Part shown: positions 1-10,252 of the stretch, piece after piece
Layout of the letters: every line of letters begins with the position of its first letter
Numbering within the stretch: position 1 is the first letter of the stretch
Assembly (NCBI RefSeq): GCF_016907675.1
Contig: NZ_JAFBCJ010000001.1
Location: 930,001-994,000 of the forward strand
Length of the DNA stretch: 64,000 nt
Reading direction: 5' to 3'
DNA from: Geodermatophilus bullaregiensis
GTDB lineage: Bacteria; Actinomycetota; Actinomycetes; Mycobacteriales; Geodermatophilaceae
Notes under the pieces: generated by a model
The model's database searches: none
Told to the model about the DNA's origin: nothing
The model's input: the letters and a program-made list of their open reading frames with translations, nothing else
Made by a program: the position numbers and the translations under genes

Positions 1-128
1 TTGATCACCGGCAGGACCTCGTCGTCGACGAACGCCCGCGTCCGCTGCAGGTAGTCGCGTTCCTCGTCACCGAACTCGGTGGCGATCCGGACGAAGTCCG
101 TTCCCAGGGCTGTGCCCACGTCGGTCAC
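1..128 (-). CDS. acyl-CoA dehydrogenase-like protein, N-terminal part only
   Basis: The gene runs off the left edge, so only about 42 N-terminal residues are visible. They read as an acidic start followed by EERDYLQRTRAFVDDEVLPV, the usual opening helix of the acyl-CoA dehydrogenase fold (FAD enzymes that oxidise acyl-CoA thioesters). The GTG start at 128 has AGGA about seven bases upstream. The gene lies directly downstream of a TetR regulator on the same strand, and a long palindrome sits just upstream of it, so it is probably that regulator's target. The substrate cannot be told from this fragment. Confidence 0.6.
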   Translation of the reverse strand, partial: MTDVGTALGTDFVRIATEFGDEERDYLQRTRAFVDDEVLPVI

Positions 129-209
129 GCGCGTCCTCGCATCCGCCGCCACGGCCGGAACGGCGCACCGTCCCGCTGGTACCAGCAGCGTGCCCCGGCC
201 CCCTGCGCC

Positions 210-237
210 ATGCAACATGGAGGCCTCAATGTTGCAT
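210..237. promoter_or_regulatory. 28-bp palindrome, probable TetR operator
   Basis: ATGCAACAT and ATGTTGCAT form 9-bp arms, and the centre GAGGCCTC is itself palindromic about the same axis. The whole 28 bp is symmetrical except for one base pair. It overlaps the stop codon of the TetR gene and lies about 80 bp upstream of the acyl-CoA dehydrogenase start. That position suits an operator for the adjacent regulator better than a terminator, and no T-run follows it. Confidence 0.6.
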
Positions 238-836
238 CAAGTGGCGCGGCTGCCCAGCAACAGGCGCAGCACGGCCTCGGCGCGGCGCGCCTCCGACTGC
301 TCTCCGAGCAGCACATCGAGGTAGGTGTAGGACTCGATGACCCGCACGACGACATAGGCGAGCTCGTGCGGGTGCATCGGGACGTCCAGGCGGCCAGCGG
401 CCGTCTCCTCCTGCAGCAGGTCCTCCACCGCCCGCAGCAGCCGCGGCTGGAAGCCGGCGGCCCGCTGGGTGAGCAGCCGCATCACCATGTCAGTGTCGGC
501 GGCGAGCAGGTGCTGCATGCCGGGGTTGGCCAGGACGCACTCGATGAAGCCGACGACGACCGCGACGGCCCGGTCGGCGGTGGGTGGAACCTCGCACCGC
601 AGCGAGCCCAGGGCCTCGTCGGCCATCGACCACAGCACCTCGACCAGCAGCCGCTCCCGCGAGCCGACCCAGCGGTAGAGGGTGACCCGGTTGACGCCGA
701 GCTCGGCCGCCAGCGCCCCCATCTCTAGGCGCTCCCCCGCCACGAGGCGCCGGCGGGCCAGCCGCAGCACCTCCGGCGGAACCCGGGGCTCCTCACGGGT
801 CGGCGGAGACGCAGGCGTCGCGGACTCGCTGCTCAC
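237..836 (-). CDS. TetR/AcrR family transcriptional regulator
   Basis: About 199 residues. The N-terminal helix-turn-helix is clear: LEMGALAAELGVNRVTLYRW, followed by the typical GSRERLLVEVLWS helix. The C-terminal half (ECVLANPGMQHLLAADTDMV) is helical and resembles, from memory, the ligand domain of QsdR-type regulators. The GTG at 836 is preceded immediately by GGAGG, which is closer than ideal, so the start could differ; the frame stays open upstream to 1334 but that part looks non-coding. The 28-bp palindrome overlapping its stop and the acyl-CoA dehydrogenase downstream suggest control of lipid or lactone metabolism. The ligand is unknown. Confidence 0.8.
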   Translation of the reverse strand: MSSESATPASPPTREEPRVPPEVLRLARRRLVAGERLEMGALAAELGVNRVTLYRWVGSRERLLVEVLWSMADEALGSLRCEVPPTADRAVAVVVGFIECVLANPGMQHLLAADTDMVMRLLTQRAAGFQPRLLRAVEDLLQEETAAGRLDVPMHPHELAYVVVRVIESYTYLDVLLGEQSEARRAEAVLRLLLGSRAT

Positions 837-909
837 CCTCCGAGCATGACAGCGCCGCTCCCGCTCCGGTCCTGCGTGCCCCGGCCGCCCGTGCCACTCC
901 CACGGCGTG

Positions 910-1240
910 GCGTCCACCGAGCGGATGGCGAGTGAGCATGCGGCCCAGCGGTCCGGGCTGGTGCCCTCCATGGGGTCCATCGGCGACTGCTTCGAGCCGT
1001 CATCGAGTCCTGCTGGTCCCGCATGCAAGTCGAGCTCCTGGACCGCCGACGCTGGCGCACCCGTCTTGAGCTCGCGAACGCGATGTTCGACTACCTCGAG
1101 GTCCTTCCACAACCGCCGCCGCCAGCACTCCGCCCTCGGCTGGCTCACACCCATAAAGTTCGAGAACCAGCCGTCAATCACCGTGGCATGAAGTCCAACA
1201 AAGCGACTCCACGGAAGGCGGGGCACACCATCTCCACTGA
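910..1240 (+). pseudogene. IS3-family transposase (OrfB) C-terminal remnant, frameshifted
   Basis: Three pieces of an IS3-type integrase-core transposase appear in order but in alternating frames. SGLVPSMGSIGDCFE is in one frame, then MQVELLDRRRWRTRLELANA in another from about 1023, then FHNRRRQHSALGWLTPIKFE back in the first, ending with TGA at 1189-1191. These are the characteristic end of OrfB (GSVGDCFDNA, WRTRxELA, RRHSALGxLTP). Two frameshifts and the missing N-terminus make it non-functional. An IS end follows at 1241-1255. Confidence 0.75.
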
Positions 1241-1255
1241 ACCCGGGGCGGTTCA
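1241..1255 (+). repeat. IS3-type terminal inverted repeat (right end)
   Basis: ACCCGGGGCGGTTCA, whose reverse complement is TGAACCGCCCCGGGT. It lies about 50 bp after the transposase remnant, where an IS right end should be. The same 14-base core recurs inverted at 10506-10519, at the left end of another IS3 fragment. Confidence 0.65.
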
Positions 1256-1364
1256 GTGCACTGTCGGCGCGGATCGCCGCTGACCTTGGGCCGCCGCCGG
1301 TTGGCTGATGCTTAGGCCAGCGCCGCTCCTCCATCTCCTGGTCGACCTGGAGCTGCGGCCGGAC

Positions 1365-3560
1365 TCATCGACGGCTGAGTCCCTCGACGCCGGTCGCCCG
1401 CACGCGGTCGAGGAGGACGTCCAGGCCAGTGACGGTCCACGCGATCCCGAACCAGACGTCCTCCGTACCGGACCAGCGGCGGATCCGGATCTCGTAGGTC
1501 TGCCCCGGCCGGGCAGCAAACTCGGCAATCTCGTAGCTGTTGTCCCACGAGGTGCTCGTCGCAACCGTGGCGCCCGCGGAGTCCCGCACGTGCAGGTCGA
1601 GGTCGACCGTGAGGTGCGAGGACAGCGGGATGCTGAGCCCCAACAAGCGCAGGACCCTGATGTGCGAGTTCCAGGCCAGCGCAACCTTCACGCGCGGGCG
1701 GAGGATCCCGACCCGCGGCACAGTGACTCGGTAGGTCGACGTGGTGAAGCCGTTGCGGTCGACGTCCGCGCTGGACATGGTGCCGACGTCCCATCCGCGG
1801 CGGGACCCGTCCCCGCCGCGCCGTTCCCGGTGTCGGGCGATCTGCACGGCGGCACTGGAGTCGAGCGCGCCCGAACCGTCGGCGGCGTCGATACCCGCGA
1901 CGAGGTCGGCACGCCACGTGCCACCGGATGGGTTGCGCCAGGCGCTGGCCAGCAGGATCGCGCGGCAGCCTTCCGGCCACGAGCGCAGCAGCGGCGCGGT
2001 CTGCTGGATCAGGGCCGCACCGCCCGCGACGGCTGGGGCCGCCATGCTCGTGCCGCTCTTCGTGAGCCCGACCGCGGTCACCGCTGTACCGTTCGCGGCC
2101 AGCTCGGGTAGCTCCCGGTCGCCGTGCATCGATACCGGGTTGCCGAAGACCGAGGTGGAGGACATCGCCGAGGCCTGGTCGTCGTGGTTGCCGACGGTCA
2201 GCCGGTTGAACCCCTTGTGATTGACGAACTCCGAGTCGAGCCCGTTGCCAGCCGCCTCACAGATCGTGGGGTACGGCCAGTGCAGTGCCAGGTGGTCTTT
2301 GTAGACGTCGTCGAACGACAGCTCGGATGAGCTCTGTTCGGCCGTGCGGTGGAAGCTCTGACTGATCACGGTGCAGCCCCGCTCGATCGCCGCCCAGCGG
2401 ATCGCTGCGAGGTCCTTGCTGTTCGCGGAGTGCAGGGAACAGTCCGGCGCGTGGCCGTGCGGCGCCCCTGGCCGCTTGTTGCGGATGATCCCGTGGGTGT
2501 GCCGACTGTGATCGCTCGTGGCCGGGTCAGTGCGGAACCGCGCGGCGATGACGAGGTCGGTGGTGGAGTCCGGGCCGTCCTCAAAGACCGCGACATTGAC
2601 GCCCCGGCCCGTCGCCCCCGCAGCGTGCGCGTCGTCAGCGTTCGCGATGGCGATCGAGTCGGCGAGATCCTCGATTCCCTCGACCTCGTGCAAGAACACC
2701 GCCGCGACCTCGGGCCGGTCTGCAAGCGCGGCGACACGACTGGCCGGCAGCCACCCGAACAGCACGGGCGCCGCGTCATCGATCCGTTCCGCCTCGAAGT
2801 CCACCTCCCCGGCCGCCGCGGCGAACCGCTCCCCGAGCCGGACCCATTCCTCTCGGGCCGCCTGCTCAGCGCGCGTGGGCTGCAGCGTCGGCTCGTCCTC
2901 TGACTTCCCCGCTTCCACCGCGTCTGAAGCGTGCAGCCACACGGCGACGGGCACAGGATCATCGGCGCCGAGGCGCCGCACCCGCGCGTCGAGGTGCGGG
3001 TGCACCCGGCCGAACCGCTCGGCGCGGCGGGCGGCGACCCCCGCCAGCAGGCGGTCGATGTCCACCGGCTCCCCCCGATCGTCGAACGCGAGCTGCACCG
3101 GCTCGTCACCGCCGCGTCGCGCGGCCTTGAACACGTCTACGAACGGGCCATCACCGGGCGCCATCGGCAGGCGCTCGACGTCGAGCTCGCCGATCCGGAG
3201 CCGGACGGCGTGGTGGACGACGACGTCGTCCGGCACCGGCGCGGGCGTGTCGACCAGCACGAACGGGACGGTCACCACCTCGTACCCGTCGCCGTCGCCG
3301 TCGTCGTCGCGGCCCGAATTCACCTCGCCGATCCGCAGAACGTGCGCGCCCAGCGGAAGGCCTTCGGTCGACACTGCGGCAGCGCCATCACCGGCTGGCG
3401 TCACGGTGACCCGCTGCCCCGGCACCACGACACCACCGACCGCATCCGGCGCGATGCCGCCTCGGGCGCGTACCGAGATGACCGTGCCGCGGCGGACGAC
3501 CTCACCGGGCTCGATGCTCATGGCCACCATCGGTTCTGCTGTCCTGGCAGTGGATGTCAT
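1365..3560 (-). CDS. S8 family (subtilisin-like) serine peptidase
   Basis: About 731 residues from the ATG at 3560; a GTG at 3599 would add 13. The catalytic triad is visible: Asp near residue 328 (VNVAVFEDGPD), His near 356 (SRHTHG), Ser near 505 (KSGTSMAAPAVAGG), with the oxyanion Asn in CEAAGN near 438. About 300 residues precede the peptidase domain, and a C-terminal domain of roughly 150 residues with beta-rich sequence (TVDLDLHVRD, GQTYEIRIRRW) follows, like the domains after many subtilases. No signal peptide is apparent, so it may act inside the cell or leave by another route. It sits alone between IS remnants; this type is common in phage-defence and island contexts, but nothing here proves that role. 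Confidence 0.88.
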   Translation of the reverse strand: MTSTARTAEPMVAMSIEPGEVVRRGTVISVRARGGIAPDAVGGVVVPGQRVTVTPAGDGAAAVSTEGLPLGAHVLRIGEVNSGRDDDGDGDGYEVVTVPFVLVDTPAPVPDDVVVHHAVRLRIGELDVERLPMAPGDGPFVDVFKAARRGGDEPVQLAFDDRGEPVDIDRLLAGVAARRAERFGRVHPHLDARVRRLGADDPVPVAVWLHASDAVEAGKSEDEPTLQPTRAEQAAREEWVRLGERFAAAAGEVDFEAERIDDAAPVLFGWLPASRVAALADRPEVAAVFLHEVEGIEDLADSIAIANADDAHAAGATGRGVNVAVFEDGPDSTTDLVIAARFRTDPATSDHSRHTHGIIRNKRPGAPHGHAPDCSLHSANSKDLAAIRWAAIERGCTVISQSFHRTAEQSSSELSFDDVYKDHLALHWPYPTICEAAGNGLDSEFVNHKGFNRLTVGNHDDQASAMSSTSVFGNPVSMHGDRELPELAANGTAVTAVGLTKSGTSMAAPAVAGGAALIQQTAPLLRSWPEGCRAILLASAWRNPSGGTWRADLVAGIDAADGSGALDSSAAVQIARHRERRGGDGSRRGWDVGTMSSADVDRNGFTTSTYRVTVPRVGILRPRVKVALAWNSHIRVLRLLGLSIPLSSHLTVDLDLHVRDSAGATVATSTSWDNSYEIAEFAARPGQTYEIRIRRWSGTEDVWFGIAWTVTGLDVLLDRVRATGVEGLSRR

Positions 3561-3599
3561 CTCGAGTCGGCTCCGATCATGTGACTGAGGGATCAACAC

Positions 3600-3778
3600 T
3601 CAGGAGCAGCGGGCGTCTCCTCCTGATACGCGGCGGCCGAGGAGGACAGGGCAGCACGTCACCGACGGCGCGGCAGCATCCCATCAGCACGCCGGGCGAC
3701 AGCCCGGCACGGTGCACGGCGTCGACCAGCGCCCAAGCGCCCGCAGAACGACATCGGCTGGCTCCAAATGACGTTGTG
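3600..3778. other. intergenic stretch without a supported gene
   Basis: Nothing recognisable was found between the subtilase start and the IS5-like remnant. Open frames here lack start signals and family resemblance. Confidence 0.5.
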
Positions 3779-4010
3779 TCACTTCGCCGGTAGGCGTCTG
3801 ACGCAGATGAGAACGACGGCCAGGCGGGGCCAGCGCGGTGATGGTCGTGGCGTTGCGGTCCGAGCGCAGGGCCAGCCGCTTGTAGGACAGCAGCCACTCC
3901 AGGGATTCGTTCGGCCACCCAGCGATGCCGGCCCCAGGCGGGCGCTGGAGTCCGGCCGATGCGGGCGATCCGCGCGGTGATGCCGCCGTGCCGATTGAGG
4001 CCGATCACCG
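3779..4010 (-). pseudogene. IS5-like transposase C-terminal remnant, frameshifted
   Basis: Read on the minus strand, RHGGITARIARIGRTPAPAW and GRHRWVAER occur in one frame, then LEWLLSYKRLALRSDRNATT and LAVVLICVRRLPAK in other frames, ending at a stop at 3779-3781. This is the usual C-terminus of IS5/IS1182-type DDE transposases (GRHRWVVERT then LxxxKRLxxRYDR). Frameshifts and the absent N-terminal part show it is dead. It adds to the IS load of this region. Confidence 0.7.
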
Positions 4011-4145
4011 AAGTCGGCGCACCAGGCGCCAGGGGCTCTGACGTCGTCTGCAGGCTCACCGAAGAACGCCTGGCCAGAGAGGCGTCAGCTCTTGCGGCCT
4101 CAGTCTTGCGCCGCGTGAGTCACAAACCTCGGTGAGGCGGTGGCG

Positions 4146-4484
4146 TCAGTTGCCGGCGGCTCGGTACTGCTCGACGACGTCGGCCTTCATCCTGCCACGC
4201 GGAGACACCGTGATGCCCTGTCCCGCCGCCCAGGCGCGCACAGCAGCCGGGTCGACACCCGAGTAGGCCGGCTTCGTCGGCTCAGCGGCGCGACGACTTC
4301 CGCTCGAGGAGACCTTCCGGGCGGCCTTCACGTAGCGGGAGACCGCCTCACGCATCGCCGCGGCGTTCTCGTCGCTCAGGTCGAGTTCGTAGTCGGTCTT
4401 GTCGAGGGCGAACGTCACGGTCGTGCTGGCCGGCGTCTCGCCGTCCAGGTCATCGACCAGTACGACCTCGGTCCTGGTAGCCAC
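4146..4484 (-). CDS. lsr2: Lsr2-like nucleoid-associated protein
   Basis: 112 residues, the normal length for Lsr2. The N-terminal dimerisation domain begins MATRTEVVLVDDLDGE (the VDDLDG signature is clear) and continues DYELDLSDENAAAMREAVSRYV. The C-terminal DNA-binding domain is YSGVDPAAVRAWAAGQGITV followed by PRGRM, which matches the RGR hook that inserts into the AT-rich minor groove. Lsr2 bridges DNA and silences horizontally acquired genes in actinobacteria. Its place among IS fragments suggests an island-borne extra copy rather than the core one. GTG start at 4484. Confidence 0.93.
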   Translation of the reverse strand: MATRTEVVLVDDLDGETPASTTVTFALDKTDYELDLSDENAAAMREAVSRYVKAARKVSSSGSRRAAEPTKPAYSGVDPAAVRAWAAGQGITVSPRGRMKADVVEQYRAAGN

Positions 4485-4846
4485 GAGCCGAGGGTTCAGA
4501 GCGGTAATCAGGATGTCAAGATCGAAGCGTTATGGCTCATGAGACGTCGGGCCCGCACCAGAAGTAGCGATGGGCCGCATGTGTTCCCGCAGATGAGGAC
4601 GTGAAGGGTCCGTCCCATCGGCGCCGCCTGGGTGGACACTGCTCTCTCGTGCTGGCGTCTCGCCAGGAGAGCGTCATGACGAGCATGTGCAGAGATCCCA
4701 GTCGCATCCATGCCGGGCCACCCCCCGCCCGCCGACGCCTCGCGTATCCGGGGGTGGTTGTCCGCCGACAGGGGATCGGAATGGCCCTCGTCCCGAGGTT
4801 CCCGCGCCGACGGCTTCTGAACGCGTTGCAGGAGAAGGAGGGAAGC
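4485..4846. other. intergenic stretch without a supported gene
   Basis: About 360 bases between lsr2 and the SRPBCC pseudogene. Open frames are present but show no family resemblance or ribosome site. The region upstream of lsr2 probably carries its promoter, which could not be pinpointed. Confidence 0.5.
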
Positions 4847-5300
4847 ATGCGATCAGTGGACGTGTCCGCCGTGTTCCGGCTGAGTCCTGAGGAGACCTGG
4901 GACTTCCTGTTCGGCGACCAACTGAGCCACATCGTGCAGTTCTCCCCGACGGTCGCAGCCGTGGAAGGATTTGAGATGCGCCCGGACGGAACACCCCTCT
5001 ACAGGATGGTCAACAAGCTCGGCCCGCTCCGCGAGCGAAGCACCTCCGACTATTTCATCCACGAACGCCCGACCCGGTCCGCCAACCGCGTTCTCGGCCT
5101 CCCACTGGGTGGCGAGTTCCACATGACGTTGGAACCCCGTCCCAAAAGGGACCCGGGTGAGCGGGCATTGGCAGGTGCAGGCACAGAACCGGCTGGCCGG
5201 CGCGCTCCCACGCATGATGCACCCGCTGTTGACCTGGTACCTGCAGCGCGAACTGCGCGCTTGGGCTCGGGGGGCCGAACTCAGGGACAGGATTCCCTGA
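4847..5300 (+). pseudogene. SRPBCC-family (polyketide cyclase-like) protein, frameshifted
   Basis: A strong ribosome site (AGGAGAAGGAGG) precedes ATG at 4847. The first part (MRSVDVSAVFRLSPEETWDF, later GGEFHMTLEP) is a START/Bet-v-1-like ligand-binding fold. Near 5145, at an AAAA/GGG run, the reading frame changes. The next frame then gives GTRVSGHWQVQAQNRLAGAL and RELRAWARGAELRDRIP to a stop at 5298-5300, which is the expected end of the family. So one small indel splits the gene. It directly precedes a methyltransferase that is also broken by one frameshift, and the two were probably co-transcribed. Confidence 0.7.
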
Positions 5301-5408
5301 TGACCGCATCGGCCATCCCCCGAACGACGTCATGCACGCCTGGCCCGTGGGACGCCGACCCTGCATGACACCCCATGTGTCGCTCACCGGATCACAGGGA
5401 GGTTTTCC

Positions 5409-6190
5409 ATGCCGATCGACAACGACGTCTACAACAGGCACGCCGCTGGGTGGTGGGACGAGGACGAACCGCTCAACCTGCTGCACGGCAGCGTCACCCC
5501 GGCGCGCTTCGGCTACTTCGTCGCTGTCTTGCACAGGCTCGGGCGGGACCCATCCGGGCTTCGCGCCCTCGACATCGGCTGCGGAGGTGGATTCCTCGCG
5601 GAGGAGTTCGCGCGACTGGAATGTCGAGTCGTGGGCGTCGATCCGTCCGTGCCCTCCCTTGAGACCGCTCGCCGTCATGCAGCACAGTCCGGGCTGGAGA
5701 TCGACTACCGCGTCGGCTCCGGGGAGGACCTGCCAGTGCAGGGCGGTGAATTCGACCTCGCCTATTGCTGCGACGTTCTCGAGCACGTCACCGACCTCAA
5801 CCAGGTGATCCGCGAGACCGCTCGTGCGCTGAAGCCTGGCGGGATCCATCTGTTCGACACGGTCAACCGCACGTGGGCCAGCAAGCTCCTGGCCATCAAG
5901 TCATGCAGGAGTGGCGCATGACGCGCGCGTTCGACACTCCAGTGCACGAGTACGACATGTTCATTAAGCCGAAGGACCTCAGCACCACGATGGCTCGCCA
6001 CGGTCTGGGCCTACACGAGTCGGTAGGATTGGGACCACGAGCCAAGAACCCGGCGAGCGCCGTCCTCGGCTTCATGCGAGCCCGACGGGGACAGGTGTCG
6101 TACGGGGAACTGAGCCGCAAACTCAACTTCGGGCAGACGAAAAGCAAGGCGGTGTCTTACATGGGTTATGCGACACGGGAGGCCGAGTAA
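5409..6190 (+). pseudogene. UbiG-like SAM-dependent O-methyltransferase, frameshifted
   Basis: ATG at 5409 with AGGGAGGT upstream. The sequence follows the 3-demethylubiquinol O-methyltransferase pattern: DNDVYNRHAAGWWDEDEPLN, motif I LRALDIGCGGGFLAEEFA, motif II DLAYCCDVLEHVTDLNQVI, then PGGIHLFDTVNRTWASKLLA. At about 5900 the frame is lost (IK then SCRSGA and stop), and the next frame continues correctly as QEWRMTRAFDTPVHEYDMFI to VSYMGYATREAE. Restoring one base would rebuild a protein of about 260 residues, the family length. The acceptor substrate is unknown; actinobacteria use menaquinone, so it is probably not ubiquinone. Confidence 0.78.
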
Positions 6191-6257
6191 GAAGACGTTG
6201 CGGAAGTAGGCCTTCGGTCCCTGGCTGGTCATCGCTCGTTGTCGCAGGGTGCGGGGC

Positions 6258-6650
6258 ATGTCGTTGCCGGCGTCTTCCCCGCCGCCGCGGCCGATCAGTG
6301 ACGAGCTCTGGGCGCCGGTCGAGCCGCTGATCCCACCTCGCGCTCCAGAGGTCCATGGCCGGACCGACCGGCCACGGACCTCTGATCGGGACGTCCTCGA
6401 GGGCATCGCCTTCGTGCTCACCACCGCATCGGCTGGACCAAGCTGCCCCGCGAGCTGGGCTATGGGTCGGGCTGGACCTGCTGGCGCCGGATGCACGAGT
6501 GAGCCGGGGCCGGCGTCTTCGACCACCTCCACCAGGCCGTCCTCGACCGCCTCGGCGAGCGCGGCCGGCTGGACTGGTCGCATGCCAGCCTGAACTCGGG
6601 CAGCGTCCGGGCCACCGGTCGTGCGCCGATCGGGAGAACCTCCATGGATC
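6258..6650 (+). pseudogene. IS5-like transposase N-terminal remnant, frameshifted
   Basis: Begins RPISDELWAPVEPLIPPRAP and RTSDRDVLEGIAFVLTT, the standard start of IS5-family transposases (ISDELWxxVEPLLPP, DRxVLxGIxFVLRTG). It then leaves frame: IGWTKLPRELGYGSGWTCWR and VFDHLHQAVLDRLGERGRLD appear in neighbouring frames, and homology fades after the SGSVRA-like motif near 6610. Only the N-terminal third is present. A C-terminal IS5-like piece lies at 3779-4010 on the other strand. Confidence 0.72.
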
Positions 6651-6732
6651 CGCTGGTAATTCCAGCCGGGCCCGCAGATGCTCACCGCGGGCCCAGCCGT
6701 GCACTCACAGGTCCTGACGGAGGGGGACCGGA

Positions 6733-7308
6733 TCAGGCGTCGAGGCCGGTGAAGCTGGGCGTGGCCTCCTCGCCGTCCCAGGTGACTCGGAAGGTGCAGG
6801 CCTCCTCGAGCGCCGCACGGTACTGCTCGGCCTCGTCCTCGGTGATGGTGCCGGCGGCGAGCAGGTCGTCGATGACCGGGCTCCAGGACTCGACGAGTGC
6901 GTCGATGAGCGTCTGCGGGTCGATGCCGAGGTCCTCGGCGACGGCGGCGAGGTTCTGCCCGGCGTCCATGCGGACGTGCAGCTCGTCGTGGCTGATGGTC
7001 AGCACCTCGTCGAGGACGTCCTGCACTGGCTGGTGGCCGCGGTGCAGGTCGAGGCCGGCGTCGCCGTAGGCCTCCTGGATCAGCTCGACCAGCTGGTCCT
7101 CAGTGGTGACCGAAGAGATTTCGACGCCGCCCGGGCCACCGCCCTCTCCCGGCCCGTCGCCGGGGAAGCCGGTGTCGGTGGTGCTGCTGCCGGCCGTGCT
7201 GCTGGTGCTGCTGGTGGTGGAGGCGGCCTCGGCGGTCGTGCCACATGCCGCGGCGATCGGGACCACGGCGGTCAGGAGGAGGGCGGCGACGGTCTTGCGG
7301 AGCTTCAT
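6733..7308 (-). CDS. putative secreted lipoprotein of unknown function
   Basis: 191 residues from ATG at 7308. The N-terminus MKLRKTVAALLLTAVVPIAA plus the following Ala-Cys is a signal peptide with a lipobox-like AAAC, although the -3 residue is Ala rather than Leu. A Ser/Thr/Gly-rich spacer follows (residues about 30-60). The helical domain after it carries repeats such as LTISHDELHVRMDAGQNLAA and DLGIDPQTLIDALVE, which resemble the sporadic 'G-x-T-L-A-x-V-A ... G-V-D-P' helical repeats seen in actinobacterial exported proteins. It diverges from the HupE-like gene. Function is unknown. Confidence 0.75.
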   Translation of the reverse strand: MKLRKTVAALLLTAVVPIAAACGTTAEAASTTSSTSSTAGSSTTDTGFPGDGPGEGGGPGGVEISSVTTEDQLVELIQEAYGDAGLDLHRGHQPVQDVLDEVLTISHDELHVRMDAGQNLAAVAEDLGIDPQTLIDALVESWSPVIDDLLAAGTITEDEAEQYRAALEEACTFRVTWDGEEATPSFTGLDA

Positions 7309-7425
7309 CGTGGGCTCATCTCGGGAGATCGGGGTGAGTCGGTCGAGCTCCACGGTGGAGGGCGTCGCTCGACCATCGCTGGACGTCGGCTGTGAACACA
7401 CTGTGACACTGAGCAGTCGCGAACA

Positions 7426-8802
<1,377 letters not shown>

Positions 8803-9138
8803 CATCCGCACCGTCCGGCACCCGGTCGCCCCGCTCGGCCGGGAGGCCAAGCGCTGTCGAGCGGCGCCGGGCGAGGACCACCAGCGCGGCCACGGCCAGT
8901 AGCAGCGCCAGCCATTCCGGTGGACACCGCGCCGTCCTGAACGCGATCGTCGGGCAATCTCCATCGTTGTGGCAGGTCCGCGGCCCTGAGGGTGGCGACG
9001 AGAGCGCGCTGCTCCTGGCTGCAGCGGCGGCTCAGCTGACGAGGGAACAACGCCGCCGCTGGTGCGTCATCGGCCGCCTCGGCGACGCTGCGAGAGCCTC
9101 GGACACGATTGCCGCGTCCGCCACCCGTCCGCGGTGGC
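8803..9138. other. intergenic stretch without a supported gene
   Basis: No gene can be defended here. On the minus strand a frame ending at 8783 encodes a membrane-like segment (PPEWLALLLAVAALVVLARR), but it contains no possible start codon back to its upstream stop, so it may be a relic. Confidence 0.4.
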
Positions 9139-9393
9139 ATGCCCCATGACACCGCGGGGCACGACCCGCCGGTGACGGACGACTGGAAGTTAGCGCTGGA
9201 CGAGCTCCCCCTGCAGCAGCGACTCAAAGCGATCGTGGTCTACGACCTGGCGCGCGACCGGGCGGCCGGGCAGCCGCCCGACGTCGCGCACGCCACCTTG
9301 CGTGCCGCCGCTCAGGCCGAAGGGCTCGACACCAGCCATCCCTGGCTGGCCGTGGCCGCCGCCAGGATCAGCGCCAGCAACCCCGACACTTGA
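9139..9393 (+). CDS. small hypothetical protein
   Basis: 84 residues from ATG at 9139, or shorter from the GTG at 9172 (VTDDWKLALDELPLQQRLKA). Codon usage looks coding (high G/C at third positions) and the product is helical and Ala-rich, ending AAARISASNPDT. No ribosome site is convincing and the family is not recognised. It lies between the HupE-like gene and an IS scar. Confidence 0.4.
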   Translation: MPHDTAGHDPPVTDDWKLALDELPLQQRLKAIVVYDLARDRAAGQPPDVAHATLRAAAQAEGLDTSHPWLAVAAARISASNPDT

Positions 9394-9786
9394 TGCCGGC
9401 CTGAGCTGGGATCTAGGTGGACCGGTCGCTGTCGCTCGGTGCCCCGCTGCCGTTAGCCGCGCATGATCTAGCCGGTCGTGTTCCTCGTGCAGCAATCACC
9501 GGCGGCCACCTCGAGTGCCCTCGCCCACCTCATCGACACGGCCGCCCATGCGTCCTGCTCAACCGCATCGCCGCGCTGGTGATCGCGGACTTCGGCGCCC
9601 ATCCCGCTCCACCGGGCGCTACCGGCCCTGCCCGAGGACAAGGCCGAACGGCCCGACCGCACTCTGGCCGAGGAAGGGGCTGCAGACGGATGAAGTACAC
9701 CCGCCCCGTCACTACCTCCGCCGACCGGGGTGACGTCCCGCTGAGTGGTGGAAGTGGTCCTCACCGTGTGGTCAGCGGTGGGGTGA
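9394..9786. other. intergenic stretch without a supported gene
   Basis: No recognisable gene, repeat or RNA was found. It probably contains the unrecognised end of the truncated IS256 element that begins at 9787. Confidence 0.4.
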
Positions 9787-10252
9787 CTATGACGCGATTA
9801 GTGCCGGCTGCGCCACCTCCTTGGTCGGGTCAGGTCGGTTGAGCAGGGCCATGGAGCCTTCGGAGAGGTAGCGGCGGTCGGAGACCTGCCATTCGTCGTG
9901 GGCCTCGACCAGCACGGCACCGGCCAGCCGCAGCAGCGCTTCGGGGTTGGGAAAGACCCCGACGACGTCGGTGCGCCGATTGATCTCCTTATTCAGCCGC
10001 TCCAGCGAATTGGTCGACCAGATCTTCTTCCAGTGCGCGACGGGGAAGGCGGTGAAGGCCAGCAGGTCCTCAGACGCGTCCCGGAGCATGGCCTCGACCT
10101 GCGGGAACTGGCGGCCGAGCATGCCGGCGATGACGTCGAGCTGGGAGCGCACGTGCTCGGCGTCGGGCTGGGCAAAGATCGTGCGGATCGCCGCGGCGAC
10201 CATCTCGGCGTTGCCCTTCGGAACGCGGGCCAAGACGTTGCGCATGAAGTCG
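9787..10252 (-). pseudogene. IS256-family (Mutator) transposase, C-terminal fragment
   Basis: The intact C-terminal part of an IS256 transposase: DFMRNVLARVPKGNAEMVAA, SQLDVIAGMLGRQFPQVEAM, AFPVAHWKKIWSTNSLERLN and EINRRTDVVGVFPNPEALLR. The last two contain the conserved W-x-x-I-x-S-T-N-x-x-E-R-L-N-K-E-I-x-R-R-T block with the final catalytic Glu. Everything upstream of RDFM is missing; at about 10252 the sequence passes abruptly into an IS3 OrfA fragment. The first half of the catalytic domain is therefore lost. Confidence 0.88.

Noticed and set aside
9417-9842. Open frame between the small hypothetical gene and the IS256 fragment
   Set aside because: No family, no ribosome site, and it overlaps the IS256 piece on the other strand.
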